DNA of 64,000 nucleotides from UBA7887 sp964408735 (GTDB taxonomy: Bacteria > Pseudomonadota > Alphaproteobacteria > UBA7887). The stretch is from contig CAYPAX010000004.1 in NCBI GenBank assembly GCA_964408735.1, positions 11,646 to 75,645 on the forward strand, read 5' to 3'. The notes beneath the pieces were generated by a model. It was given only the letters and a program-made list of their open reading frames with translations. It made no database searches and was not told the origin of the DNA. The translations under genes and the position numbers were made by a program. Shown piece after piece: positions 26,526 to 35,671 of this stretch. Each line of letters starts with the position of its first letter. The stretch's first letter is position 1.

Positions 26526-28183
26526 GCCAAAGCCTTGCCATTGCCCTTGCCCAGATCAACCCGACCGTCGGCGATATCGAGCGCAACGCCGAGCTGATCC
26601 GCGCCAGCCGGGCCGAGGCCGCGAAGCTCGGCGCCGACCTGGTGGTCTATCCGGAGCTCACCATCACCGGCTATCCGCCCGAGGATCTGGTGCTGCGCCC
26701 GGCCTTCCAGGAGGCGGCTGAAGACATGGTCGAGACCCTGGCGGCCGAGACCGCGGACGGCGGCCCGGGGCTGCTGATCGGCACGCCGTGGCGCGAGGAC
26801 GGCAAGCTCTACAACGCCGCCGCCCTGCTCGATGGCGGCGAGATCGTGGCCCGGCGCTACAAGCACGATCTGCCCAATTACGGCGTCTTCGACGAAGTGA
26901 GGGTGTTCGAAGCCGGAGGTTTGGCCGGCCCCGTCGCGTTTCGCGGTTTCCGCCTCGGTGTGTTGCTGTGCGAGGACATGTGGTTCCCCGAGGTGGCCGA
27001 GACCCTGGCGGAATCCGGCGCCCAATTGCTGCTCACCCTCAACGGCTCGCCCTACGACCTGGGCAAGGAGGATACGCGCCTCGGTTATGCCGTCGCCCGC
27101 GTCACCGAGACGGGCCTCGGCCTGGTCTATGTCAACCAGGTCGGCGGCCAGGACGAGCTGGTCTTCGACGGTGCCTCCTTCGTGCTCGACGGCGAGCGCA
27201 ATCTGCGCCTGCAGGCGCCGTGGTGGCAGGAAGGCGTAACCCTGTCGCGCTGGCACTTCGACGGCAACGCCGCGCGCTGCGACGAAGCCGAGCGGGCAGC
27301 GACGCCGTCGCAGATGGCGCAGATCTATCAGGCGCTGGTCACGGGCCTGCGCGACTATGTGGGCAAGAACCGCTTTCCCGGCGTCGCCGTCGGCCTCTCG
27401 GGCGGTGTCGACTCGGCGCTGACCACGGCGGTGGCGGTGGATGCCTTGGGGCCGGATCGCGTGCGCACCATCCGCATGCCGTCGCGCTATTCCTCCGACC
27501 ACAGCCTCGACGATGCCGCCGAATGCGCGCGCCTGCTCGGCATCCGCTGCGACACGGTGGCCATCGAGCCCGCCCATGCGGCCTTCGAGGCGATGTTGGC
27601 GCCGATCTTCGAAGGCACCCAGCCCGATACCACGGAAGAGAACGTGCAGGCGCGGGTGCGCGGCGTCATCATGATGGCGCTCTCCAACAAGACCGGCGAC
27701 ATGCTGGTGACCACCGGCAACAAAAGTGAGATGTCGGTCGGCTATGCCACGCTCTATGGCGACATGTGCGGCGGCTATTCCGTGCTCAAGGACGTCTACA
27801 AGACCACCGTGTTCGACCTCTGCCGCTGGCGCAACGAGACGTTCCCGGAAGGCGTGCTGGGGCCTGACGGCCCGGTCATGCCGGATACCGTGATAACCAA
27901 GCCGCCTTCGGCCGAGCTGCGCCCCGACCAGTTCGACGAAGACAGCTTGCCGCCCTATCCGGTGCTCGACGATATTCTCGAAGGCCTGGTCGAGGACGAG
28001 CACACGGTCGAGGAGATCGTCGCCCGCGGCCACCCGCCTGCCCTGGTACGCCGCATCCGGCGCCTGCTCTACATCGCCGAATACAAGCGCCGCCAGGCCC
28101 CGCCAGGCGTCAAGATAACCCGCCGCGCCTTCGGCCGCGACCGCCGCTACCCCATCGTCAACGGCTTCCTCGACCACGAATAG
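26522..28183 (+). CDS. nadE: glutamine-dependent NAD+ synthetase
   Basis: This enzyme amidates nicotinate adenine dinucleotide to NAD+, drawing ammonia from glutamine. The 553-aa protein has an N-terminal nitrilase-type glutaminase domain with the Glu-Lys-Cys triad (YPELTITGYPPED, RRYKHDLPNYGVFDE, LLCEDMWFPE) and a C-terminal synthetase domain with the ATP pyrophosphatase loop LSGGVDSALT and TTGNKSEMSVGYATLYGD. It starts with GTG overlapping the pncB stop by 4 nt, so the Preiss-Handler steps are coupled. The intermediate adenylyltransferase nadD is not in the window. Confidence 0.96.
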   Translation: MSQSLAIALAQINPTVGDIERNAELIRASRAEAAKLGADLVVYPELTITGYPPEDLVLRPAFQEAAEDMVETLAAETADGGPGLLIGTPWREDGKLYNAAALLDGGEIVARRYKHDLPNYGVFDEVRVFEAGGLAGPVAFRGFRLGVLLCEDMWFPEVAETLAESGAQLLLTLNGSPYDLGKEDTRLGYAVARVTETGLGLVYVNQVGGQDELVFDGASFVLDGERNLRLQAPWWQEGVTLSRWHFDGNAARCDEAERAATPSQMAQIYQALVTGLRDYVGKNRFPGVAVGLSGGVDSALTTAVAVDALGPDRVRTIRMPSRYSSDHSLDDAAECARLLGIRCDTVAIEPAHAAFEAMLAPIFEGTQPDTTEENVQARVRGVIMMALSNKTGDMLVTTGNKSEMSVGYATLYGDMCGGYSVLKDVYKTTVFDLCRWRNETFPEGVLGPDGPVMPDTVITKPPSAELRPDQFDEDSLPPYPVLDDILEGLVEDEHTVEEIVARGHPPALVRRIRRLLYIAEYKRRQAPPGVKITRRAFGRDRRYPIVNGFLDHE

Positions 28184-28256
28184 AGCGGGGCCGGAGAGTA
28201 GACCGGACCCGAAGCATCTGCTACCTCTCGGCCCAACCGAGCCCTGGAATGGCAAG

Positions 28257-29609
28257 ATGACCCTGCACCTCTACAACACCGCGAGCCGCCAGAAAGAAGT
28301 GTTCGAGCCTTTGGACCCGGCGCACGTGCGCATGTATGTCTGTGGGCCGACGGTCTATGACCGGGCGCATATCGGCAATGCGCGCCCGGTGGTGGTGTTC
28401 GACGTGCTGTTCAAGCTGCTCAAGCGGAACTATCCGAAGGTCACCTATGTCCGCAACATCACCGATATCGACGACAAGATTATCGCCGCGGCCGCCGAGA
28501 ACGGCGAGGATATCGAGGCGCTGACCCAGCGTACGACGGATTTCTTCCATGCCGACATGGCCGCGCTCGGCGCCGAGGAGCCGACAGTGGAGCCGCGCGC
28601 GACGGCGCATGTGCCGGAGATGTTGGCGCTGATCGAGACGCTCGTGGAGACCGGCCACGCCTACGAGGCGGAAGGTCATGTGCTGTTCCACGTGCCGGCG
28701 ATGGAGGGCTATGGCGGGCTCTCAAACCGCAAGCGCGAGGAGCTGGTGGCGGGATCGCGCGTCGAGGTGGCGCCCTACAAGAAGGATCCCGGCGACTTCA
28801 TCCTGTGGAAGCCCTCGACGCCCGAGCAGCCCGGCTGGGACTCGCCCTGGGGCAGGGGCCGCCCGGGCTGGCACCTGGAATGCTCGGCCATGAGCGAGCG
28901 CTATCTCGGCGAGACTTTCGACATTCACGGCGGCGGCCGCGATCTCATCTTTCCGCACCACGAGAACGAGCGCGCCCAAAGCATGTGCGCCCACGGCGGC
29001 AAGACCTTCGCGCGCTATTGGGTGCATAACGGCTATGTCGTGGTCGAGGGCGAGAAGATGTCGAAAAGCCTCGGCAACTTCTTCACGGTCGAGGATCTGC
29101 TGGCGCGCGCGCCGGGCGAAGCGCTCCGCTTCAACATGCTCAAGACCCACTACCGCCACCCCCTCGATTGGACCCTTGAGGGCATGGCCGAGGGCAAGGC
29201 GGAATTGGATCGGCTCTATCTCGCCTTGCGCAATACCGCCGATATCGAGGCGAAACCTAATCAAGGCGCGCCTGAAGCGGTTGAAGCCGCCCTGTTGGAC
29301 GATCTAAACACGCCGAAGGCCATCGCCGAATTGCACGCTGTTGTCGGCGACCTCAACAAGACACGCTCCGTCGCGGCCAAGTCGGCATTGCTGGCGGCGG
29401 GTGATGCACTTGGGATATTCACTTCGTCACCTAATGACTGGTTCCAGAGCGAGGCATCGGAAGGTATAGACGCGATGATTTCTGCCCGGCTTGAAGCGCG
29501 TACGGAAAAGCGTTGGGCAGACGCCGACCGCATCCGCGACGAGCTGGCGGAAACCGGCATCATTCTCGAAGACAAGCCCGACGGCAGCACCGAATGGCGG
29601 CGGGCGTGA
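28257..29609 (+). CDS. cysS: cysteinyl-tRNA synthetase
   Basis: CysRS charges tRNA-Cys with cysteine. The 450-aa class I synthetase has CGPTVYDRAHIGNARP with the HIGH-type motif and zinc-ligand Cys, the WHLECSAM zinc/cysteine site, IHGGGRDLIFPHHENE, and the KMSKSLGN loop. The C-terminal helical anticodon-binding domain is present. The ATG at 28257 gives MTLHLYNTASRQKE. Its TGA overlaps the cimA ATG by one base (TGATG). Length is normal. Confidence 0.97.
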   Translation: MTLHLYNTASRQKEVFEPLDPAHVRMYVCGPTVYDRAHIGNARPVVVFDVLFKLLKRNYPKVTYVRNITDIDDKIIAAAAENGEDIEALTQRTTDFFHADMAALGAEEPTVEPRATAHVPEMLALIETLVETGHAYEAEGHVLFHVPAMEGYGGLSNRKREELVAGSRVEVAPYKKDPGDFILWKPSTPEQPGWDSPWGRGRPGWHLECSAMSERYLGETFDIHGGGRDLIFPHHENERAQSMCAHGGKTFARYWVHNGYVVVEGEKMSKSLGNFFTVEDLLARAPGEALRFNMLKTHYRHPLDWTLEGMAEGKAELDRLYLALRNTADIEAKPNQGAPEAVEAALLDDLNTPKAIAELHAVVGDLNKTRSVAAKSALLAAGDALGIFTSSPNDWFQSEASEGIDAMISARLEARTEKRWADADRIRDELAETGIILEDKPDGSTEWRRA

Positions 29610-31204
29610 TGGGCGAGCGGGTCTGGGTTTACGACACCACCCTGCGCGACGGCGGCCAGACCCAGGGGGTCGATTTCGGCGCGCCGGACAAGGCGGCGAT
29701 CGCGCGCGAGCTTGACGCCCTCGGCATCGACTACATCGAGGCAGGCTGGCCGGGCGCCAACCCCACCGACGATGCCATCTTCAACGCGCCGCCCAAGCTC
29801 ACGCACGCCAGGCTCGCCGCCTTCGGCATGACCCGGCGCTCGGGCCGCAGCGCCGCCAACGACCCGGGTTTGGCCGGCGTGGTCAATGCCGGCGCGCCGG
29901 TAACGACGCTCGTCGCCAAGACCTGGGATTTCCACGTCACCACCGCGCTGGGCGCGGAGCTTGACGACAACTTGGGCATGATTGCCGACTCCATCGCCTT
30001 CGCGGGCACGCGCGCGGAGGAGGTGATGCTCGATGCGGAGCATTTCTTCGACGGCTATCGCGCCAACCCGGACTATGCCCTGGCCTGCCTGAAGGCGGGC
30101 CTCGATGGGGGCGCCCGCTGGCTGGTGCTCTGCGACACCAATGGCGGCACCCTGCCGCACGAGATCGCGGAGGTTGTCGCGAAAGTCCGCGAAACCATTC
30201 CCGGCGACCGCCTCGGCATCCATTGCCACAATGACAGCGCCACCGCTGTCGCCAACACGCTTGCGGCGGTACGGGCGGGGGTGCGCCAGGTCCAGGGCAC
30301 CTTGAATGGTCTCGGCGAGCGCTGCGGCAATGCGGACCTTACCTCGGTCATTCCCAACCTGATGCTCAAGATGGGCTTCGAGACGGGTATCGACGCCGCC
30401 GGCCTCGAGCGCTTGACCCACGTCTCGCGCATGCTTGACGAGCGCCTCAATCGCGCCAGCGATCCGACGCACCCTTATGTCGGCGTCTCGGCCTTCGCCC
30501 ACAAAGGCGGCCTGCACGTCTCGGCGGTGGCCAAGGATCCGGCGACCTACGAACACATCGAGCCCGAGCGGGTCGGCAACCGCCGCCAGATCGTCGTCTC
30601 CGACCAGGCGGGGCGCTCGAACATCCTGCACCGTTTCGAGGAATTGGGCATCGAGATCGACGCCAAGTCGCCCAAGGTCGGGCGGTTGGTCGAGCTGGTC
30701 AAGGAGCGTGAAGCCAAGGGCTTCGCCTATGACGGTGCGGCGGCGAGCTTCGAATTGCTGGCGCGGCGCACCCTCGGCGCGGTGCCCGAGTTCTTCGACC
30801 TCACCAGCTTCCGGGTTATCGACGAGCAGCGTATCGATGCGCGCGGCCAGCGTGTCACCTTGTCGGAGGCAACCATGAAGGTGGTCGTCAACGATGAGCA
30901 GATCATGACCGTGGCCGAAGGCAACGGCCCGGTGGATGCGCTAGCCAACGGACTTGCCAAGGTGCTGAGCGGCGTCTTCCCGGCGCTCGCGGACATGCGC
31001 CTGGTGGATTACAAGGTGCGCATCCTGACGCCGGAGGCGGGCACCGCCGCCGTGACCCGCGTGATGATCGAAAGCGAGGACGGCGCCGGGGCACGGTGGG
31101 CCACGGTCGGCGTGTCGCCCAATGTCATCGCCGCGTCCTACGATGCCCTCAAGGACGCCATCACCTATCGCCTGTTGGACAGCCATGGCGGGCACGGATC
31201 GTAG
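29609..31204 (+). CDS. cimA: citramalate synthase
   Basis: CimA makes (R)-citramalate from pyruvate and acetyl-CoA, the first step of a threonine-independent route to isoleucine. The 531-aa sequence has YDTTLRDGGQTQGVDF (metal and catalytic Arg-Asp), the HCHND metal-binding pair, QGTLNGLGERCGNADL and HKGGLHVSAV, all typical of the LeuA/CimA family, and a C-terminal regulatory domain of about 130 residues (VVVNDEQIMTVAEGNGPVDA). Spacing and YEHIEPERVGN match the citramalate synthase branch rather than LeuA. It overlaps cysS by 1 nt and trmJ by 20 nt. Confidence 0.93.
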   Translation: MGERVWVYDTTLRDGGQTQGVDFGAPDKAAIARELDALGIDYIEAGWPGANPTDDAIFNAPPKLTHARLAAFGMTRRSGRSAANDPGLAGVVNAGAPVTTLVAKTWDFHVTTALGAELDDNLGMIADSIAFAGTRAEEVMLDAEHFFDGYRANPDYALACLKAGLDGGARWLVLCDTNGGTLPHEIAEVVAKVRETIPGDRLGIHCHNDSATAVANTLAAVRAGVRQVQGTLNGLGERCGNADLTSVIPNLMLKMGFETGIDAAGLERLTHVSRMLDERLNRASDPTHPYVGVSAFAHKGGLHVSAVAKDPATYEHIEPERVGNRRQIVVSDQAGRSNILHRFEELGIEIDAKSPKVGRLVELVKEREAKGFAYDGAAASFELLARRTLGAVPEFFDLTSFRVIDEQRIDARGQRVTLSEATMKVVVNDEQIMTVAEGNGPVDALANGLAKVLSGVFPALADMRLVDYKVRILTPEAGTAAVTRVMIESEDGAGARWATVGVSPNVIAASYDALKDAITYRLLDSHGGHGS

Positions 31205-31958
31205 CCGGCAGGCAGCCGCCGCCGAAGCACCGGCGGTCATCCTCGTGGCACCCCAGCTAGGCGAGAACATCGGCTCGGCGGCGCGGGCCATGCTCAATTT
31301 CGGCTTCACCGACATGCGCCTGGTGGCGCCCCGCGACGGCTGGCCGAACGAGGCCGCCCGCGCCAATGCTGCGGGCGCCGATGTGGTCATAGATGCCGCG
31401 CAGGTTCATGACGACCTCGAGAGCGCCGTGGCCGATCTGACATTCGTGGTTGCCGCTACGGCACGCCCGCGCGACATGCGCGCCTCGGTGCTGACCCCGG
31501 CCACGGCCGCCAGCCGCTTGCACGAGGCCGCCGCAGCCGGCGAGCGCTGCGGCATCATGCTGGGGCGGGAGAGCACGGGCCTGGACAACGACTCCGTGGC
31601 GCTGGCCGATGCCCTGGTGACCGTGCCCACCAACCCGGGCTTCGCCTCCCTGAACCTCGCCATGACCGTCCTTTTGCTTGCGCATGAGTGGTTCGCTACC
31701 ACCGATGCGACAGAAGCCGAGGCGCTGCCCGACCGCGCTTCGCGCGCCGCAACCAAGGCTGAGCTGCTGGGCCTGTTCGAGCATCTCGAAAGCGAGCTCG
31801 ACGCCTGCGGCTTCCTGCGCGTGGCCGAAAAACGCCCGAGCATGGTGCGCAACCTGCGCAACATCTTCCAGCGCGCGCGCCTCAGCGAACAGGAAGTGCG
31901 CACCTTGCGCGGCGTGATCGCGGGCCTGGTGGAGCACGGCAGGCGCAACGGGCGATAG
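31185..31958 (+). CDS. trmJ: tRNA (cytidine/uridine-2'-O-)-methyltransferase, TrmJ-like
   Basis: The 257-aa product is a SPOUT-family RNA 2'-O-methyltransferase. Motif 1 is APQLGENIGSAARAMLNFG with the conserved N and R; motif 2, CGIMLGRESTGLDND; motif 3, VPTNPGFASLNLAMTVLLLAHEW, which forms the knot that binds SAM. The C-terminal helical extension (EHLESELDACGFL and VRNLRNIFQRARLSEQEV) is typical of TrmJ, which modifies position 32 of several tRNAs. It begins 20 nt inside the cimA 3' end. Final gene of the cysS-cimA-trmJ run. Confidence 0.92.
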   Translation: MAGTDRSRQAAAAEAPAVILVAPQLGENIGSAARAMLNFGFTDMRLVAPRDGWPNEAARANAAGADVVIDAAQVHDDLESAVADLTFVVAATARPRDMRASVLTPATAASRLHEAAAAGERCGIMLGRESTGLDNDSVALADALVTVPTNPGFASLNLAMTVLLLAHEWFATTDATEAEALPDRASRAATKAELLGLFEHLESELDACGFLRVAEKRPSMVRNLRNIFQRARLSEQEVRTLRGVIAGLVEHGRRNGR

Positions 31959-32048
31959 AGTCCCTACGCAAATGTTGGATATATCCGCGTAAGTGACGTA
32001 TACAAATTGTTCGAAGTAAGAGCTGCGCACGTCTCGGACCGACTATCC

Positions 32049-33302
32049 ATGAGTTCTCCGAATACGATTTTCGTCTTTTGCGACCGCGACGATCAGGCTG
32101 CGAGACTGAGCGATCTCATCCAGCAGGCGGGTTTTGGCGTCCGTATTGCGGCGGATCCCGCCAGCATGTCCGGCGGTGCGCTGAGGCTGCGCCCTGCTGC
32201 GGTGGTCATTGACAATGCGGAGCCGGCCAATGTCGATGCCTGTTTGGCAGCGGTAAAGCGGCTCTTTCTCGACGGTCGCCTGTCGTGTCCGGCGATCTAT
32301 GTCGGCGATACCGAGAATGTGGAGGCGCGCCTCGAAGCGGTGCGTAGCGGCTGCAGCTCGTTTCTCGCCCGACCTATCGACCCCTTGGTGCTGATAGACA
32401 CGATCGACAATCTGGTGGCGCCAGAGACCGATCCCCTACGGGTCCTGATCATCGACGATTCTCGCACCAGCGCGTTGCACCACGCGGGCATCCTCGAAGA
32501 CGCCGGCATGGTGACGAATACCGTCAACGACCCCATGGCCGCGTCGCGACATGTGGAATCTTTCGCGCCGGATCTGATCCTGCTCGACCTGATGATGCCG
32601 CAATGCGACGGCATGGAGGTGGCGGCGCTGATTCGCCAATTTGTCGCCTATGACAGCGTGCCCATCGTCTTTCTCTCGGGCGAGGCGAGCCGCACCCGCC
32701 AACTCGATGCCCTCGACAGCGGCGGCGACGATTTCCTGACCAAGCCTATCGACGGTGCTCATCTGGTGCGCTCCGCGCGCAGCCGGGGCATGCGTTTCAG
32801 ACGCCTGGCGCGCCTCATCCATCGCGACGCCATGACCGGGCTGTTCAGCCACAGCGCCTGCCTCGACAAGCTCAGGACCGAGCTTGCCTTTTCCAACGGG
32901 CAGAACGTGATCGCCTTTGCCATGGCCGATATCGACCATTTCAAGGCCGTCAACGACGCCCACGGCCACGGCATCGGCGATCTTGTCATCAAGGCGCTGT
33001 CGCGGCTTTTGGTGCGACGCTTGCGCAAGACGGACATCGTCGGGCGCCTGAGTGGCGAGGAGTTCGGGGTGATCATGCCGGGAACCGATCAGGCCACCGC
33101 CCAGCGCCTCATGGAGATGGTCCTCAACGAGTTCTGCGCCATGGTCTATCACAGCCCTGAAGGCGATTTTAATACCTCCTTCAGTTGTGGCGTGTCCGAC
33201 AGCAGTCGCCGCGATACCGTCAAGAGTCTGACCGCGGACGCCGACCAGGCGCTCTACGTCGCCAAGAACGGCGGCCGCAACCGAGTGGTCACGGCCGCCT
33301 GA
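32049..33302 (+). CDS. PleD-like diguanylate cyclase with two receiver domains and SGEEF site
   Basis: The 417-aa protein has a degenerate N-terminal receiver (about residues 6-120; acidic pair in FCDRDD), a canonical receiver (about 130-250; VLIIDDSRTS, phospho-Asp in LILLDLMMP, Lys in FLTKP) and a GGDEF domain (about 265-417). The active site reads RLSGEEFGV, so Gly1 of GGEEF is Ser; such variants are known to remain active. The product-inhibition site RxxD is present as RKTD five residues before SGEEF. The domain order is that of PleD, which links phosphorylation to c-di-GMP synthesis. A TTG at 32007 is an alternative start. Confidence 0.9.
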   Translation: MSSPNTIFVFCDRDDQAARLSDLIQQAGFGVRIAADPASMSGGALRLRPAAVVIDNAEPANVDACLAAVKRLFLDGRLSCPAIYVGDTENVEARLEAVRSGCSSFLARPIDPLVLIDTIDNLVAPETDPLRVLIIDDSRTSALHHAGILEDAGMVTNTVNDPMAASRHVESFAPDLILLDLMMPQCDGMEVAALIRQFVAYDSVPIVFLSGEASRTRQLDALDSGGDDFLTKPIDGAHLVRSARSRGMRFRRLARLIHRDAMTGLFSHSACLDKLRTELAFSNGQNVIAFAMADIDHFKAVNDAHGHGIGDLVIKALSRLLVRRLRKTDIVGRLSGEEFGVIMPGTDQATAQRLMEMVLNEFCAMVYHSPEGDFNTSFSCGVSDSSRRDTVKSLTADADQALYVAKNGGRNRVVTAA

Positions 33303-33345
33303 TCGTCGTTTCCTTTAGGCCGAACATTCCGTAACGTCTCCGCCC

Positions 33346-34065
33346 ATGTCCGATCTCGCCGAAGCCTTTGGCCTGGCGCTGGCCCTTGTCGTCTCGCTCG
33401 ACGCCGGGCTGGTGGAGATCGTCGGCCGCTCGCTGGCGATCAGCCTGGCCGCCGTGGTGCTGGCTTCGGCCATCGGCCTGCCGCTCGGTGCGGCCATCGC
33501 AGTCTGGCGCTTTCCCGGCCGTCGTGTCGTGGTGGTGCTGCTGAACGCGCTGATGGCGCTGCCGCCGGTCTTCGTCGGCCTCATGCTGTATGTGCTGCTG
33601 TCGCGCGCGGGCCCGCTCGGCTTTCTCGGCCTGCTGTTTACGCCAGCGGCGATGGTGCTGGCGCAGTGCGTGCTGGTGCTGCCCATCGTCGCGGCGCTTT
33701 CGCACCGGCTGCTGCGCGACCTCTACCAAAGCTATCGCGAACAGCTCTGCTCGCTGGGTGCCAGCCTGCCTCAGGTGGCTGCGACCTTGCTCTGGGACGC
33801 CCGTGCCAGCCTCGCCACCGTGGTCATGGCCGGCTTCGGGCGCGCCATCGCCGAGGTCGGCGCGGTGCTTATCGTCGGTGGCAATATCGCCCACGCGACG
33901 CGGGTCATGACAACGACCATCGCGCTCGAGACCAGCAAGGGCAATCTGGCGCTCGCCCTGGCGCTCGGCATGGTGCTGGTGCTGGTGGCGATTGGGGTCA
34001 GCGCCATCGCCGCCATCCTCTCCGGCGCGGTGAGCCCGCGGCGGACCGCCGTGCGTTGGGGATAG
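33346..34065 (+). CDS. tupB: tungstate-type ABC transporter permease
   Basis: This 239-aa inner-membrane permease has about five to six membrane helices and the EAA-loop region LCSLGASLPQVAATLLWDAR followed by GFGRAIAEVGAVLIVGGNI, which fits TupB/ModB-type permeases. It is the first gene of a compact three-gene ABC importer; the ATPase starts 2 nt after its stop. Assignment to tungstate rather than molybdate rests on the TupA-like binding protein downstream. The ATG at 33346 follows the diguanylate cyclase by 43 nt. Confidence 0.87.
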   Translation: MSDLAEAFGLALALVVSLDAGLVEIVGRSLAISLAAVVLASAIGLPLGAAIAVWRFPGRRVVVVLLNALMALPPVFVGLMLYVLLSRAGPLGFLGLLFTPAAMVLAQCVLVLPIVAALSHRLLRDLYQSYREQLCSLGASLPQVAATLLWDARASLATVVMAGFGRAIAEVGAVLIVGGNIAHATRVMTTTIALETSKGNLALALALGMVLVLVAIGVSAIAAILSGAVSPRRTAVRWG

Positions 34066-34067
34066 GC

Positions 34068-34781
34068 GTGGCGATCCTGCCTCTCGAGCTGAGCGAGGTC
34101 AGCCTGCACGCGGAGGGCAGGGCGCTGCTCGATGCCATATCGCTGCGCATCGAGGCCGGCCCGAAGACCATCATCCTCGGCGCCAACGGGGCGGGGAAGA
34201 GCCTGCTCCTGCGCGTCTGCCACGGCCTCATCACGCCGCGCGGCGGCCGCGCGCGATGGCTCGGAGGCGATGCCGCCGAGCACCGCACCCGGCAAGCCAT
34301 GGTCTTCCAGGATCCGGTCATGCTGCGCCGTTCGGTGCACGGCAATGTCGCCTATGGCCTGGCCATCCACCGCGTGCCAAAGCCCGAGCGCGAACGCCGT
34401 ATCGCCGAAGTGCTGGCCAGCACCGGCCTTGCCGAATTCGCCACGCGGGCGGCAGCGACATTGTCGGGCGGCGAGCAGCAGCGCCTGGCGCTGGCCAGGG
34501 TCTGGGCCTTGCAGCCCGAGGTGCTGTTTCTCGACGAGCCCACGGCGAGCCTCGACCCGGGGGCCACTGCGGCGGTGGAGGCCATTGTCGAGGACATGCA
34601 CGCGCAGGGTTGCAAGCTGGTCATGACGACGCACGACATGGGCCAGGCCCGGCGCCTGGCGGACGAAGTGATCTTCCTGCACCAGGGCCGCATCGACGAG
34701 CGCGCGGCGGCGGCGGATTTCTTTGCCAGCCCGCAAAGCGAGACAGCGCAGGCTTTCCTCGAAGGCAAGCTGCTGTGGTAG
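34068..34781 (+). CDS. tupC: tungstate-type ABC transporter ATP-binding protein
   Basis: This 237-aa ATPase has Walker A GANGAGKSLLL, the signature LSGGEQQRLALARV, Walker B VLFLDEPTASLD and the switch His in TTHDMGQ. It would energise import by the TupB permease. It begins with GTG 2 nt after tupB and overlaps tupA by 7 nt. No C-terminal molybdate-binding (TOBE) domain is present, as is usual for TupC and unlike ModC. Confidence 0.88.
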   Translation: MAILPLELSEVSLHAEGRALLDAISLRIEAGPKTIILGANGAGKSLLLRVCHGLITPRGGRARWLGGDAAEHRTRQAMVFQDPVMLRRSVHGNVAYGLAIHRVPKPERERRIAEVLASTGLAEFATRAAATLSGGEQQRLALARVWALQPEVLFLDEPTASLDPGATAAVEAIVEDMHAQGCKLVMTTHDMGQARRLADEVIFLHQGRIDERAAAADFFASPQSETAQAFLEGKLLW

Positions 34782-35584
34782 CGCGCCTGCTCGCTGTGCT
34801 GCTGCTGTTGTCGGGGACGGCGACGGCCGAGACGATCACGCTGGCTTCGACCACATCGACAGAGAATTCCGGCCTCTTCGCCCACCTGCTGCCGCTGTTC
34901 GAGCGCGACTCAGGGATTGCCGTGCGTGTGGTGGCGGTGGGCACGGGCCAGGCCATTCGCCTTGCCCGCAACGGCGATGCGGACGTCGTGCTGGTGCATC
35001 ACCGCGCCTCCGAAGAGGCCCTGGTGGCCGATGGCCATGGCCTTTCCCGCCACGACGTCATGGCGAACGACTTCGTGGTGGTCGGCCCGGCCGGCGATCC
35101 GGCGGGAATCGGGGCTGCGGAAGGTGCCGCGGAGGCCTTCTCGCGCATCGCCGGAACGGCCGCGCCATTCGCCTCGCGCGGCGACGACAGCGGCACCCAC
35201 AAGGCCGAGCTGGCCATCTGGCAGGAGGCGAACATCGATCCCGGACCGGCCAGCGGCAGCTGGTATCGCGAGCTCGGCGCCGGCATGGGCGCGACCCTCA
35301 ACAGCGCCTCCGCCATGGCCGCCTATACCCTCAGCGACCGTGCCACCTGGGTCGCATTTGGCAATAAAGGCCCGCTCAGCCTGCTGTTCGAGGGCGATGC
35401 GGCCTTGGTCAACCCTTACGGCGTGATCGCCCTCGACCCGGCGCGCCACCCGCACGTGAAGGCCGCCGCGGCCCGGGCCTTTGTCGACTGGCTGCTGTCG
35501 CCGGCGGGGCAGAGGGCGATCGCAGCCTTCCGGGTGGCGGGCGAACAGCTGTTTTTCCCGGCCCATCCTGCGGCTGCGGATTGA
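34775..35584 (+). CDS. tupA: tungstate-binding periplasmic protein TupA
   Basis: The 269-aa substrate-binding protein has a signal peptide (ARLLAVLLLLSGTATA, cleavage after about residue 20) and begins the mature part with ITLASTTSTENSGLF, the TupA hallmark in which the TTST segment contacts the oxyanion. FASRGDDSGTHKAELAIW and NSASAMAAYTLSDRAT are further family segments. It delivers tungstate (possibly molybdate) to TupBC. GTG start overlapping tupC. The stop codon lies inside the -35 box of the rpsD promoter. Confidence 0.9.
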   Translation: MVARLLAVLLLLSGTATAETITLASTTSTENSGLFAHLLPLFERDSGIAVRVVAVGTGQAIRLARNGDADVVLVHHRASEEALVADGHGLSRHDVMANDFVVVGPAGDPAGIGAAEGAAEAFSRIAGTAAPFASRGDDSGTHKAELAIWQEANIDPGPASGSWYRELGAGMGATLNSASAMAAYTLSDRATWVAFGNKGPLSLLFEGDAALVNPYGVIALDPARHPHVKAAAARAFVDWLLSPAGQRAIAAFRVAGEQLFFPAHPAAAD

Positions 35585-35608
35585 CATCGCGCGCGGGCGC
35601 TGTATAGA
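35581..35608 (+). promoter_or_regulatory. rpsD promoter
   Basis: A perfect -35 box TTGACA (35581-35586), a 16-bp spacer and TATAGA (35603-35608) would start transcription near 35615, leaving a leader of about 57 nt before rpsD. The -35 box overlaps the tupA stop codon. It is the best consensus promoter in the window, as expected for a ribosomal-protein gene. Confidence 0.72.
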
Positions 35609-35671
35609 AGACCACGGTTTTCCTGAGGCGGCCGCAAACGCGCGCCGCCCATTACTTACTGCGGCTAGAGC

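Noticed and set aside
26438..28255. 605-codon minus-strand open frame opposite nadE
   Set aside because: Shadow frame of a GC-rich gene; His/Arg/Gly-rich composition, no domain, while the plus strand has the full NadE motifs.
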